A stretch of DNA of 64,000 nucleotides from Planctomycetota bacterium (GTDB lineage Bacteria; Planctomycetota; UBA1135; GCA-002748355): assembly GCA_020638795.1 (NCBI GenBank), contig JACKHW010000001.1, positions 558,001-622,000 on the forward strand, written 5' to 3'. Position numbers and translations under genes: made by a program. The notes beneath the pieces are model-generated. The model worked only from the letters and a program-made list of their open reading frames with translations, was not told the origin of the DNA and did not search any database. Every line of letters starts with the position of its first letter. The stretch's first letter is position 1. Shown piece by piece: positions 1 through 8,003 of this stretch.

Positions 1-388
1 ACATCGATTCGGTCCCGCCGACGACGTAGATCGTCCCTTCTCCGGCTGCGATGCGTCGCGCGGCGTCGTCGACGGCCTCGAAGCCCGAAGCGCAGTTCCG
101 CTGCACCGTGACCGCAGGCATCGATGCAGGCAGACCCGCGCGCAGCGCGACGACACGTGCGATGTTCGACTCGCGGCTCGTAGGACCGACACAGCCAAAT
201 ACGAGTTCGTCGACGTCCTTCGGGTCGACCTCATGACGCGCGAGGAGTTCGCGCACGACGTGCGTCGCGAGATCCGTCGCACTCATCGAGCGGAACGCTC
301 GACCGGCCTTGATCCAAGGTGTGCGCAAACCGGCGACGACGACAGCGCGTCGTTCGAGGTCATCGGGAAGGCAGAGCGTCTTGCTCAT
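1..388 (-). CDS. Thiolase (acetyl-CoA C-acyltransferase), N-terminal part
   Basis: Partial gene running off the left edge; about 129 residues are visible. It begins MSKTLCLPDD and has the thiolase N-terminal core: the stretch VVAGLRTPWIKAGRAF, then GCVGP, then NCASGFEAVD with the nucleophilic cysteine. Family knowledge: thiolases make or cleave 3-ketoacyl-CoA in beta-oxidation or condensation. The ATG overlaps the TGA of the upstream CoA-ligase gene (ATGA), so the two are probably translated from one message. The pairing suggests activation of an acid to its CoA ester followed by beta-oxidation-type chemistry. Direction (degradative or biosynthetic) cannot be told from this part. Confidence 0.9.
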   Translation of the reverse strand, partial: MSKTLCLPDDLERRAVVVAGLRTPWIKAGRAFRSMSATDLATHVVRELLARHEVDPKDVDELVFGCVGPTSRESNIARVVALRAGLPASMPAVTVQRNCASGFEAVDDAARRIAAGEGTIYVVGGTESM

Positions 389-1866
389 GCGGGGCTCCTG
401 GTGTCCAAGAATCGTTTCTCCTTGAGCTCGCGTTCCATGCCGACGCGCTCGAGCAGCGCCGGGATCGGCATGAAGCGGAATTCGTTCGGGCGCACTTCGC
501 ACGTGCTCTGGATCGAGCTGCGCAGTCGGTCTTCGAGTGCTGCCTCGTTGGTGCCCGGGCGCGCGGCGACGTAGACGATGAGTTCGTCCACCTCGTGCGG
601 GTCGTCGTCCTTCTTGCGCAGGTGCACTTGCCATTCCTCGACCTCGAGGTCGTCGGCGAGCAGACGACCGAGTTCTTCGAGGTCGACGAGTGTGCCCTTG
701 ACCTTCTTGAGGCTGACGCTGTGCACACTCGTCGCGCGCGAGAGGCGACTACTGATGCGTGGCAGCGTGCGTCCGCAATACGGGCACGGGCCATCGCGCA
801 TGCCGCCTTGGACGAGGTCGCCGGTCCGATAGCGGAACACCGTCGTCCCACGACCTTGCAGCGGTGTATAGACGAGTTCGCCGTCGGCTTCGTCTGGAAG
901 GACTTCGCCGGTGACTGGGTCGATGATCTCGAAGATCCCGAAGTCCGGGAAGACGTGATAGCCGCTCGACGTACCGTCCGGAGTCGGGCATTCGGCGAAC
1001 GCCATGCGCGCCTCGGTGAAGCCATACGTGCCGAGCACGCGCACGTCGGGCGAGCCGAGTTCTGCACAGAGCGTGCGCAGCTTGAGCTTGAGGCCCGCCG
1101 GTACCGCGTCGGCGCCGAGCACGATCGTCTTGAGGCCTTCGATGCGCTGACCGCGCACGCGAGCCTCGCGCAGCATGTGATAGATGTAGCCCGGCACGCC
1201 GAGGAGGTTGTGGGGGCGCATGCGGCTGATGCCGCGCAGGTTGCCCTCCGTTCCTGCGACCTTGCCGCCGCCGGTGTGCAGCATGAGGTTACCGACTTCC
1301 ATCGCACCGAGAGCCACTTGCCAGAAGGCGAGATGCGGCGCGAACGGAAAGACGTTGAGGCCGCGTTCGTCTGGCAAGAACCCGAGGGTCTCGCACAGCC
1401 TGAGTCCGGCTTCGGACACGATGTCGAGATCGTGCCTCGAGTAGACGAACGGCACGGGTTGCGCGCTTCGTCCCGTCGTGAACGTCATGAAGATCGGGTA
1501 GTACTCGCGCCGCAGATCCGCGCCGACACGCTTCTTTCCGCGCAGCAGTGCTTTGGCGACCAAGCCGAGGCGCTTGCGTCGGGACCAGTGTTGGCCGATG
1601 AGTTCCCGCGTAGGTTGCAGGATGAAACGGCGCGGCCGGTCCGGATCGTCGGCGGTCGGCGCGAGGTCGCCCTTCGTCGTGAACGGCACACGCGCGAGAT
1701 CTTCGACGCGTTGAATACTGCCGTTTCGGATGCCGTGCTCGGCGAACAGAGCGCGATAGAACGGGCTGAACGGTAGCAGGCGCTCTTCGACGAAACGCGC
1801 GAGGAGGCGATTCTGCATCGCTTGCCGATCACCGCGGCTTTGATGCTGTATCTCTCGCCAATCCAA
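385..1866 (-). CDS. PaaK-like AMP-dependent CoA ligase
   Basis: A protein of 493 residues from a TTG start; an ATG at 1818 (residue 17) is an alternative start. It resembles the phenylacetate-CoA ligase (PaaK) branch of adenylate-forming enzymes. The N-terminal PFYRALF segment is typical. A GTYGFTEARM stretch corresponds to the acyl-adenylate substrate/AMP loop, and FRYRTGDLV holds the conserved aspartate that contacts ribose. It is followed by a CPYCGRTLPRI segment, a Cys-rich turn common in this family. The expected reaction is ATP-dependent conversion of a carboxylic acid to acyl-CoA; the substrate is unknown. It is the first gene of a two-gene unit with the thiolase, overlapping by 4 bases. 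Confidence 0.82.
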   Translation of the reverse strand: MDWREIQHQSRGDRQAMQNRLLARFVEERLLPFSPFYRALFAEHGIRNGSIQRVEDLARVPFTTKGDLAPTADDPDRPRRFILQPTRELIGQHWSRRKRLGLVAKALLRGKKRVGADLRREYYPIFMTFTTGRSAQPVPFVYSRHDLDIVSEAGLRLCETLGFLPDERGLNVFPFAPHLAFWQVALGAMEVGNLMLHTGGGKVAGTEGNLRGISRMRPHNLLGVPGYIYHMLREARVRGQRIEGLKTIVLGADAVPAGLKLKLRTLCAELGSPDVRVLGTYGFTEARMAFAECPTPDGTSSGYHVFPDFGIFEIIDPVTGEVLPDEADGELVYTPLQGRGTTVFRYRTGDLVQGGMRDGPCPYCGRTLPRISSRLSRATSVHSVSLKKVKGTLVDLEELGRLLADDLEVEEWQVHLRKKDDDPHEVDELIVYVAARPGTNEAALEDRLRSSIQSTCEVRPNEFRFMPIPALLERVGMERELKEKRFLDTRSPA

Positions 1867-2107
1867 GACGTTTCCCCCCTGGCACGCGAATCCGTGAACT
1901 CACGCGCGGTGACTTCACTCCTCGGTGCACATATCTGTTGTCGTTCGTACCTACCGACGTGGGGCGCGCGAGTAACAGTCGAGGCCTCGGTCGGTCGATA
2001 AAAACGGGATCGGAGGGATCTCCCCTCCGCCTTCTACTCGGGCACTTGCCTGGGAGATTGATCGGCAACGAGCCCGGCCAGCAAAAGAAAAGACTGTTCG
2101 ACGAAAC

Positions 2108-3217
2108 GTGACCGACGAAGCCGCTCACCAAGCCTCGACAACACCGCACGCAGCGCCGCGCACGATCCTCGTGCTGGGTGGTGGGGGGATGAAGGGCATC
2201 GTCCACGTCGGGGTGTTGCGTGCGCTCGACAAGCTCGGGATCCACGTCGACGAGATCGTCGGCACGTCGATCGGTGCGGTCGTCGGCGCGATGCGCGCGT
2301 GCGGCTTGTCGATGTCCGAGATGGAGTCGATCGTCTGTGATCTCGATCGGAAAGACTTCTTCCGCATCAAGATCCTCAAGTTCCTCGTCAAGGGCTACCG
2401 ACACGCCTCGCTCTACAAGGGCGAGATGTTCCGCAAGTTCTTGACCGACAACTTGCCGAAGCGCGAGTTCGACGAACTCGTCGTGCCGTTCTACTGCAAC
2501 GCGGTGTCGCTCGAGACCGGTGCACAACGCTACTTCGGTGGGCGCGGAAGTCGCGAGATCTCGCTCATCGACGCCGTCTATGCGAGCGCGACGTTGCCAG
2601 GCATCTTCGAGCCGCTCGAGTGGAACGGCGAGATGTGGATCGATGGTGGCATCGTCGACGCGCTGCCGTTGCGCTGGGCGCGTGCGCAAAAGCCCGAGCG
2701 CATCATCGCCGTCGACTTGTCGGTCCGTGACTACCGCGAGCGGCAGGAATACCGCCGTTCGCTACCGTGGATCTTGTTCCGCGCGTTCGAGCTCGGGCAA
2801 GAGGCGCTCGTCGAACACAACCTGCATCAATACGCGGGACCCGACATCGTGCACATCAAGCCGCCGGTCGGGCACCGCGGCATCTTCGACTTCGAAGAGC
2901 TCGTCGAACTCATCGAACTCGGCGAACAGGACGCGACCGACGCACTCGTCAGTCACCCGTCGACGCGCGACCTCTGCGATCCCGAGATCCGTCGACACGT
3001 CGAGGAGAACCACCGATTGCGCCGCGGCTACGCGACGATCCACATCGATCCCGACAAGTGCAACCGATGTGGCATCTGCACTGTCACGTGTGGAACCGAA
3101 GGCTACGCGGCGAACAACGGCGACGTGCTGCACCGAGCGGAGCACGATCGTTGCACGCTGGATGGCGCGTGTGTGCGCAACTGTCCGACGGACGCGATCG
3201 ACATTCGGTTCCCGTGA
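2108..3217 (+). CDS. Patatin-like phospholipase with C-terminal ferredoxin domain
   Basis: A protein of 369 residues from a GTG start. The first ~300 residues are a patatin domain: oxyanion loop GGGGMKG (24-30), nucleophile elbow GTSIG with Ser54, and the catalytic Asp in DGG near residue 179. Family knowledge: these are Ser-Asp dyad acyl hydrolases. The last ~55 residues form a ferredoxin-like segment with CNRCGICTVTC (Cys318, 321, 324, 328) and CTLDGACVRNCP (Cys349, 355, 359). These could hold one or two Fe-S clusters, although the second motif has lost one of the usual spacings. The two parts are in one unbroken frame. No signal peptide is seen, so the protein is probably cytoplasmic. The start cannot lie much further downstream because the oxyanion loop follows closely. 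Confidence 0.85.
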   Translation: MTDEAAHQASTTPHAAPRTILVLGGGGMKGIVHVGVLRALDKLGIHVDEIVGTSIGAVVGAMRACGLSMSEMESIVCDLDRKDFFRIKILKFLVKGYRHASLYKGEMFRKFLTDNLPKREFDELVVPFYCNAVSLETGAQRYFGGRGSREISLIDAVYASATLPGIFEPLEWNGEMWIDGGIVDALPLRWARAQKPERIIAVDLSVRDYRERQEYRRSLPWILFRAFELGQEALVEHNLHQYAGPDIVHIKPPVGHRGIFDFEELVELIELGEQDATDALVSHPSTRDLCDPEIRRHVEENHRLRRGYATIHIDPDKCNRCGICTVTCGTEGYAANNGDVLHRAEHDRCTLDGACVRNCPTDAIDIRFP

Positions 3218-3227
3218 GCGGCTGTCG

Positions 3228-4625
3228 TTACTTCGATGGTGACTTCGGTGATTTCTTCTCGTCGCCCGGTCGTGCGTTCGTGAGCTGACGCATCAGCCTG
3301 CGTGCAGCGAAGGCAGCAGGGAACGTCGGATCGAAGATCGTCTTCTCGAGCCCGGTGATCCGGGATCGCAGTTCCTCGGGCTCGAGCAGCGCGCCGAGAT
3401 CGATCTCTTCACCCGCCATGGCGGTTGCGATGTTCCGGCACATGTCGCTTGGCGCCGCCTCCAGTATCGAGTGAGCACAGAGCGCGACCAAGAGCTCCTC
3501 TGCCCACGCCTTCTCGGACCAATCACGATGCTCGCAAAGGAGGAAGACAAGGAGCGGGTGATTCTCGAGTTCCTTCTGCGCCCCGAGACCCTGCATGAGG
3601 ACCTGGTGACCGACGGCTTTGCGGATGCTCTCGCGGAGCGCGGCCGGGAGTGCTTTGCCAGCTTCGGTGAACAGGACTCGTAGAGCCGCGCGCGCTTCGC
3701 CTCGATGTCGGATGACGTCCGCAGGGGACTCGTCTTCGTTTGCTGGCGGCAACGTCCGGTCGGTAGCCATGAGTCTGTCGAGGAGATCGATCGTCTTGCC
3801 ATCGGATGCCTCTGCGCAGACGTCGACTGCGGCCAGAAGCAGCGACTCGTGGCGCGGCTCCCTCGCGGTCAGACTCGCACGAGCTGCGGCGACTGCTCGT
3901 TCGCGTTCGCCCGCCAACAGGAGGCTGCGCATCTCGAGGATTCGCGCGGCGTGGGCGTCTGGCTCGCCTCGTTCGCGGCTCTTGGCGAAGGCCGCTGCGG
4001 CATCGCTCATGCGTCCATTGCGCATGAGAAGTGTCCCGTGCTTTCGGTGCAGCTCGGCATGCGGCAGATCTTTGAACGCGAGCGCCTTCTCCCAGGCTTC
4101 GAGCGCCGGGCCGTAGTCACCGAGACATTCCAGCGACTGAGCGAGCCCCGCATGGGCATGGTACGTATCGGGCTCGAAAGTCAGCGCTTTCCGAAAATCG
4201 TCGCGAGCGGCTCGTGCAGCGCGATTCTCTTCGTCGAGCGTATCGGCTTGGTTGAACTCCACGAGATGGGCCAGCCCACGGTTGTCGTACAGGAAGCGTG
4301 AGTCAGGGAACTTCTCGATGCCCTTGTCGCACACCATGACCGCGATCTCGGGGATCTCGGCACGGAGGAAGCGCTCGGAAACGAAGACGTAGTGATCCGT
4401 GGTACAGCCGGTGTCCTTATTCAGAAGCGGCGCGAGGAAGGTGTGCAATCGATCCGCGAGTTTGTCCTTTTGGTCGGTCTTGGCTTTCAGGATTTGCTTG
4501 ATCAACTGATCCGCCTCGATCGACATGTCCTTCGGAGTCTTGACCTGTGCTTGGGCAAGCGCACTCGCGAACATCAAGGCGGCGGCGATCGAGACCAGAC
4601 TCAGTCGATGGGCGATGGGTAGCAT
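3228..4625 (-). CDS. Secreted TPR-containing protein
   Basis: About 465 residues. The open frame extends 20 codons further upstream, but the ATG at 4625 is chosen because it begins a good signal peptide (MLPIAHRLSLVSIAAALMF, cleavage likely near AQA). The mature part has helical TPR-type repeats around residues 85-260 (for example ALTFEPDTYHAHAGLAQSLE and a following ALEAWEKALAF). The C-terminal half is helical with no recognised domain. It is probably a periplasmic scaffold. It converges on the patatin gene, leaving only about 10 bases between the stops. Function unknown. Confidence 0.75.
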   Translation of the reverse strand: MLPIAHRLSLVSIAAALMFASALAQAQVKTPKDMSIEADQLIKQILKAKTDQKDKLADRLHTFLAPLLNKDTGCTTDHYVFVSERFLRAEIPEIAVMVCDKGIEKFPDSRFLYDNRGLAHLVEFNQADTLDEENRAARAARDDFRKALTFEPDTYHAHAGLAQSLECLGDYGPALEAWEKALAFKDLPHAELHRKHGTLLMRNGRMSDAAAAFAKSRERGEPDAHAARILEMRSLLLAGERERAVAAARASLTAREPRHESLLLAAVDVCAEASDGKTIDLLDRLMATDRTLPPANEDESPADVIRHRGEARAALRVLFTEAGKALPAALRESIRKAVGHQVLMQGLGAQKELENHPLLVFLLCEHRDWSEKAWAEELLVALCAHSILEAAPSDMCRNIATAMAGEEIDLGALLEPEELRSRITGLEKTIFDPTFPAAFAARRLMRQLTNARPGDEKKSPKSPSK

Positions 4626-4810
4626 GCGGCGTGTAGATGTTTGGGGCGGCGAGGCGATCCGGAGATTGAAGTCACGGGGCCACAACGTCGGAATGCCCCG
4701 CCTCGGTTCACCAGGATCCTACCAGTCTGTGGATCCACTCGAACATGCACCGAGCGCGTGGTCGAGTCATGCGACACTCTGTGAACTTCCGTGGGTCGCC
4801 GCTGTCGGCG

Positions 4811-7800
4811 TCAGGGCAGCCGAATCTCCGCGCGCTGCCCGGTGCGGCCGAGCACGACCTCGAAGTGACTCACACACTCGCGGCCTTCGTCGTCGCGGAC
4901 GCGGACTTCGTACTTGCCAGGCAGCATGCACTGGTCGTGCTTCATGTCTTCGGTCGGGATCCAGCGATTCCAATAGTGCTCGTAGAGCTTGCCTTCGCGC
5001 AGCCACGTGAACTCGAAGTCCGGAAGCTTGCGTGGACTCGGTTTCTTGTAGATGACCTCGACGAGTGCGCCTGACCTGGCCTGGAACTCTCGGCGGAGGG
5101 GGCGTCCTGCCTCGACTTCGAAGTCGAAGGTTTGACGCGGGATCTCATTGCCGAGTGCGAGGTGCGCCGAATACCTTCCGGGAGGCAGTTTGCCTTCGAG
5201 GATGCCAGGATTCGTACGATTCAAACCGCTCACGGTCCACCCCATGCCGCCAGGGAAGGGCCGTGTCAGCACGCCGAACTCGAGACGCTTCGTGTCGATT
5301 CCACTCGGTAGGTGAGCTTGCAGCTCGACGCGTTCGGATGTCGGCATGGCGAACGTGCCGGCATCGACGGCTTGCTTGGCCGCGACGTTCAAGGGCTTGC
5401 CCCAGAGCATGGTGCCGTTGCCCCTTGTCTGCTCCGTGCTGTCCTTCGGCTGTGCGACGCACAACACGCGATAGGTCCCGGCTGGTAGACCTTCGATCAC
5501 GAACGACCCGTCACTCGCCGGCTTGCGCCTCGAAGAGGAACCGCGTTCGGCGACGGCCATCAACGAGACGGATTTCGAAGCGCGGAGCAGGTTCGCGTCG
5601 ACATGCCCTTGAACCGAAGCATCGAGGGACTGTTCTGCGGTCAGTTCGATGCGCAGCGTCGAGCCGGGTCGCACGCCGTATCGACGCGCTATCACGTGAT
5701 GCCACGCGTTGCCTTGTGGAGGGAGTACGAGAAGGTCGTACGTCGTGTCATCGAGAGGTTCGACGTGGAATGCGCCACTGACTCCTGTCACGACACGACC
5801 TTCGCGCACGCTCGCGCCGCGACCACGAGCAATCACGGTGTATCCCTCGACGGGTGTTCCAGTAGCGTCGACGAGAACGCCATCGATCGCACCACCGGCA
5901 GTGAGGCGGAGATCGCGCTCCAAGACCTGTCCATTCTGGCCGTTCAGTTCCACGCGGGTGCGCGTCGTTTCATGATCGCAGGTCAGGATCGCGGTGCCGG
6001 CGGGGATGCCTTCGATGGAGTAAGAACCGTCTGCGCGACTGTAGGTGCTGAGCTGAGCCCAATCGATGCGTTGGTCGGCCATGCCTTCGTTCGGAGTGAA
6101 GGCGTCACGGAGTTCCAGTCGTTGTCTGGCGAGCGGCGCGCCCGCGGCATCCAGGACGTGGCCGCGGATCGTGAATCCTCGCGCGAGGCGAATGCGCACC
6201 GGTTGAGGCATGGTGGTGCGCAATCGCGCGCGCGCTACGGAGAATCCTGCGGCTCGAGCCCACACGGTATGTTCCGCATCGCGTGCGAGAAGCAGCGGCA
6301 AGGTGAAGCGTCCTTCATCGTCGCAGAGCTCCTCACCGCAAATCGGGTCTTGAGCCGGACCGATGGATGCGGCGTGCGCCACATAGCCAGTGAAGACTCT
6401 TGCCCCAGGCACTGGGCGGTCGTCTTCATCGACGACGATGCCACGAATCGATTGTCCTCCTGGGCGTACGACGAGTCGCAACTCGATAGGCTCGTCCGTT
6501 TTCGGCGACGATCGTGACTCGCTTTCTCGTACGGCCTCGCCCATGGACTTTGTGATCCGAGAGGTAGGGCTCTGTTGGAAGCCTTCCTTCCGCGCTGCGA
6601 TCGTGCGACCCGGTTCGACGTGGTCGAGTTCGAATCGACCCTTGTCGTCGCTCTCCGTCACCACTCGGCCGATGTTCCAATTGAGTGACAGGAGGATTTC
6701 GGCGCCGCCCACGGGATTCCCCGTTTCGTCGACGACGATTCCTCGAACCGAGGTCCCTTCCGGCAGTCGGAACTCGGCGGTCTGCTCGCGCCCATCGACG
6801 ATCTTCGTTCGAACGACACCGCCACGGTACGACTGGAGTAGCGCATCGCCCGGGCGCGGTTCGACGAAGCGTGCGATTCCCGAAGCATCGCTGATCGCGA
6901 CTCGTTCGTGGAACGCGCTGAGCCCCGTTCGCAAGCGCATGCGGACGCCCGGCGCCGGTGTTCCGTCCGGCCACTGCACCGAGACGACGAGCGTCGTCGT
7001 CGTGGCCACTTCCTGACGCGTCGTCTCGGGCTCGGCAGGACTCGGGGGCGCATCGACCGGGACGACGTTCGTCTCCGCGACGCTCGTCTTCGTGTCGTTC
7101 GCATCCGGCAGTCCCGTTGCCGGTGCTCGTGGATCGGAGACTACCCAGTAGGCGAGCCACGACACGACGAGAAGGGCTGCAGCGATGACGATGGTTTTCT
7201 TCATGAGGACACTCGTCGCAAGGGATGCGCTCGCGGGCGTCGCCACACCTTTGGCGACGAGGCTCGCGGAATGTGCGAGGACGCCCGCGCGCACCTGGCT
7301 CAGGCCCGGTGTGGCGAGCGCCAAGAGAGCTGGCAACGCGAGCCCGGTCGGCAGCGCCGCACGAAGGAGCTCGCGGCCGCGGGCGAGTTGCGAACGCACG
7401 GTGCCCGGTGCTCGGCCGAGCACGTGCGCGATCTGCCGTGGTTCGTTCTCGGCCAGCACATGCAGCCGCATCGTTTCGCGATACGGCTCGGGAAGGGTGT
7501 CGATCGCACGCTCGACGACCGCACGCGTTTCCGCGTCCATTGCTTCGATCGAGGCATCGGGTGCCGTGATCGGACGGCGGAGCGCGTCTGCTTGCTCATG
7601 CGTCAGTCGCGACGGATCGAAGCTCCGGCGACGACGCGCGAGGTTGTAGAGGATGCCGAGGAGCCACGCGTCGACGCGGCCGCGATCTTCGTAGGCGTCC
7701 GCCTTCTCGATGGCCAAGACGAAGGTCTCTTGCACGAGGTCCTCGGCGCTCGCGAGATCCGCCGACAAGTGCGCTGCGACGCGGAAGAGCGTCGGCGCGG

Positions 7801-7882
7801 TGCTGTCGAACAGCGCCGCCAGCGGCTCCGGCGCGCGCGTCTTGCGGTAGCGCCGGAAGTGGTCATCGCTCGTTGCAGCCAT
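4811..7882 (-). CDS. ECF sigma factor fused to a membrane-anchored carboxypeptidase-regulatory-like repeat protein
   Basis: About 1023 residues; the ATG at 7882 (MAATSDDHF) fits the sigma-factor N-terminus. Residues ~10-180 form an ECF sigma factor: region 2 includes AEDLVQETF and a following WLLGILYNLARRR; region 4 includes TLPEPYRETMRLHV and then VRSQLARGRELLR. A linker with a hydrophobic stretch leads to a membrane segment at ~230-249 (TIVIAAALLVVSWLAYW). The remaining ~770 residues carry several beta-sandwich repeats of the carboxypeptidase-regulatory/CnaB type (for example GIVVDETGNPVGGAEI, GIVVDEDDRPVPGARV). The frame is open throughout. Inference: a membrane-tethered sigma factor with an outside-facing sensory or adhesive region. 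A Met at 7204 just before the membrane segment could also start a separate, shorter protein. Confidence 0.85.
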   Translation of the reverse strand: MAATSDDHFRRYRKTRAPEPLAALFDSTAPTLFRVAAHLSADLASAEDLVQETFVLAIEKADAYEDRGRVDAWLLGILYNLARRRRSFDPSRLTHEQADALRRPITAPDASIEAMDAETRAVVERAIDTLPEPYRETMRLHVLAENEPRQIAHVLGRAPGTVRSQLARGRELLRAALPTGLALPALLALATPGLSQVRAGVLAHSASLVAKGVATPASASLATSVLMKKTIVIAAALLVVSWLAYWVVSDPRAPATGLPDANDTKTSVAETNVVPVDAPPSPAEPETTRQEVATTTTLVVSVQWPDGTPAPGVRMRLRTGLSAFHERVAISDASGIARFVEPRPGDALLQSYRGGVVRTKIVDGREQTAEFRLPEGTSVRGIVVDETGNPVGGAEILLSLNWNIGRVVTESDDKGRFELDHVEPGRTIAARKEGFQQSPTSRITKSMGEAVRESESRSSPKTDEPIELRLVVRPGGQSIRGIVVDEDDRPVPGARVFTGYVAHAASIGPAQDPICGEELCDDEGRFTLPLLLARDAEHTVWARAAGFSVARARLRTTMPQPVRIRLARGFTIRGHVLDAAGAPLARQRLELRDAFTPNEGMADQRIDWAQLSTYSRADGSYSIEGIPAGTAILTCDHETTRTRVELNGQNGQVLERDLRLTAGGAIDGVLVDATGTPVEGYTVIARGRGASVREGRVVTGVSGAFHVEPLDDTTYDLLVLPPQGNAWHHVIARRYGVRPGSTLRIELTAEQSLDASVQGHVDANLLRASKSVSLMAVAERGSSSRRKPASDGSFVIEGLPAGTYRVLCVAQPKDSTEQTRGNGTMLWGKPLNVAAKQAVDAGTFAMPTSERVELQAHLPSGIDTKRLEFGVLTRPFPGGMGWTVSGLNRTNPGILEGKLPPGRYSAHLALGNEIPRQTFDFEVEAGRPLRREFQARSGALVEVIYKKPSPRKLPDFEFTWLREGKLYEHYWNRWIPTEDMKHDQCMLPGKYEVRVRDDEGRECVSHFEVVLGRTGQRAEIRLP

Positions 7883-8003
7883 CGCTATCAATCCCCGGGA
7901 ACGAGCACTGCGTTGCACCAATCTCGGAAAAACCGACAACCGACGAGACGCTATCGGCATGCCACAAGGCGTGCACTGCCTGTGGCGGGTGCGGCCGCCG
8001 CTT

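Noticed and set aside
319..1776. A 485-residue plus-strand frame over the CoA ligase
   Set aside because: Antisense shadow; the minus strand has clear PaaK-like motifs.
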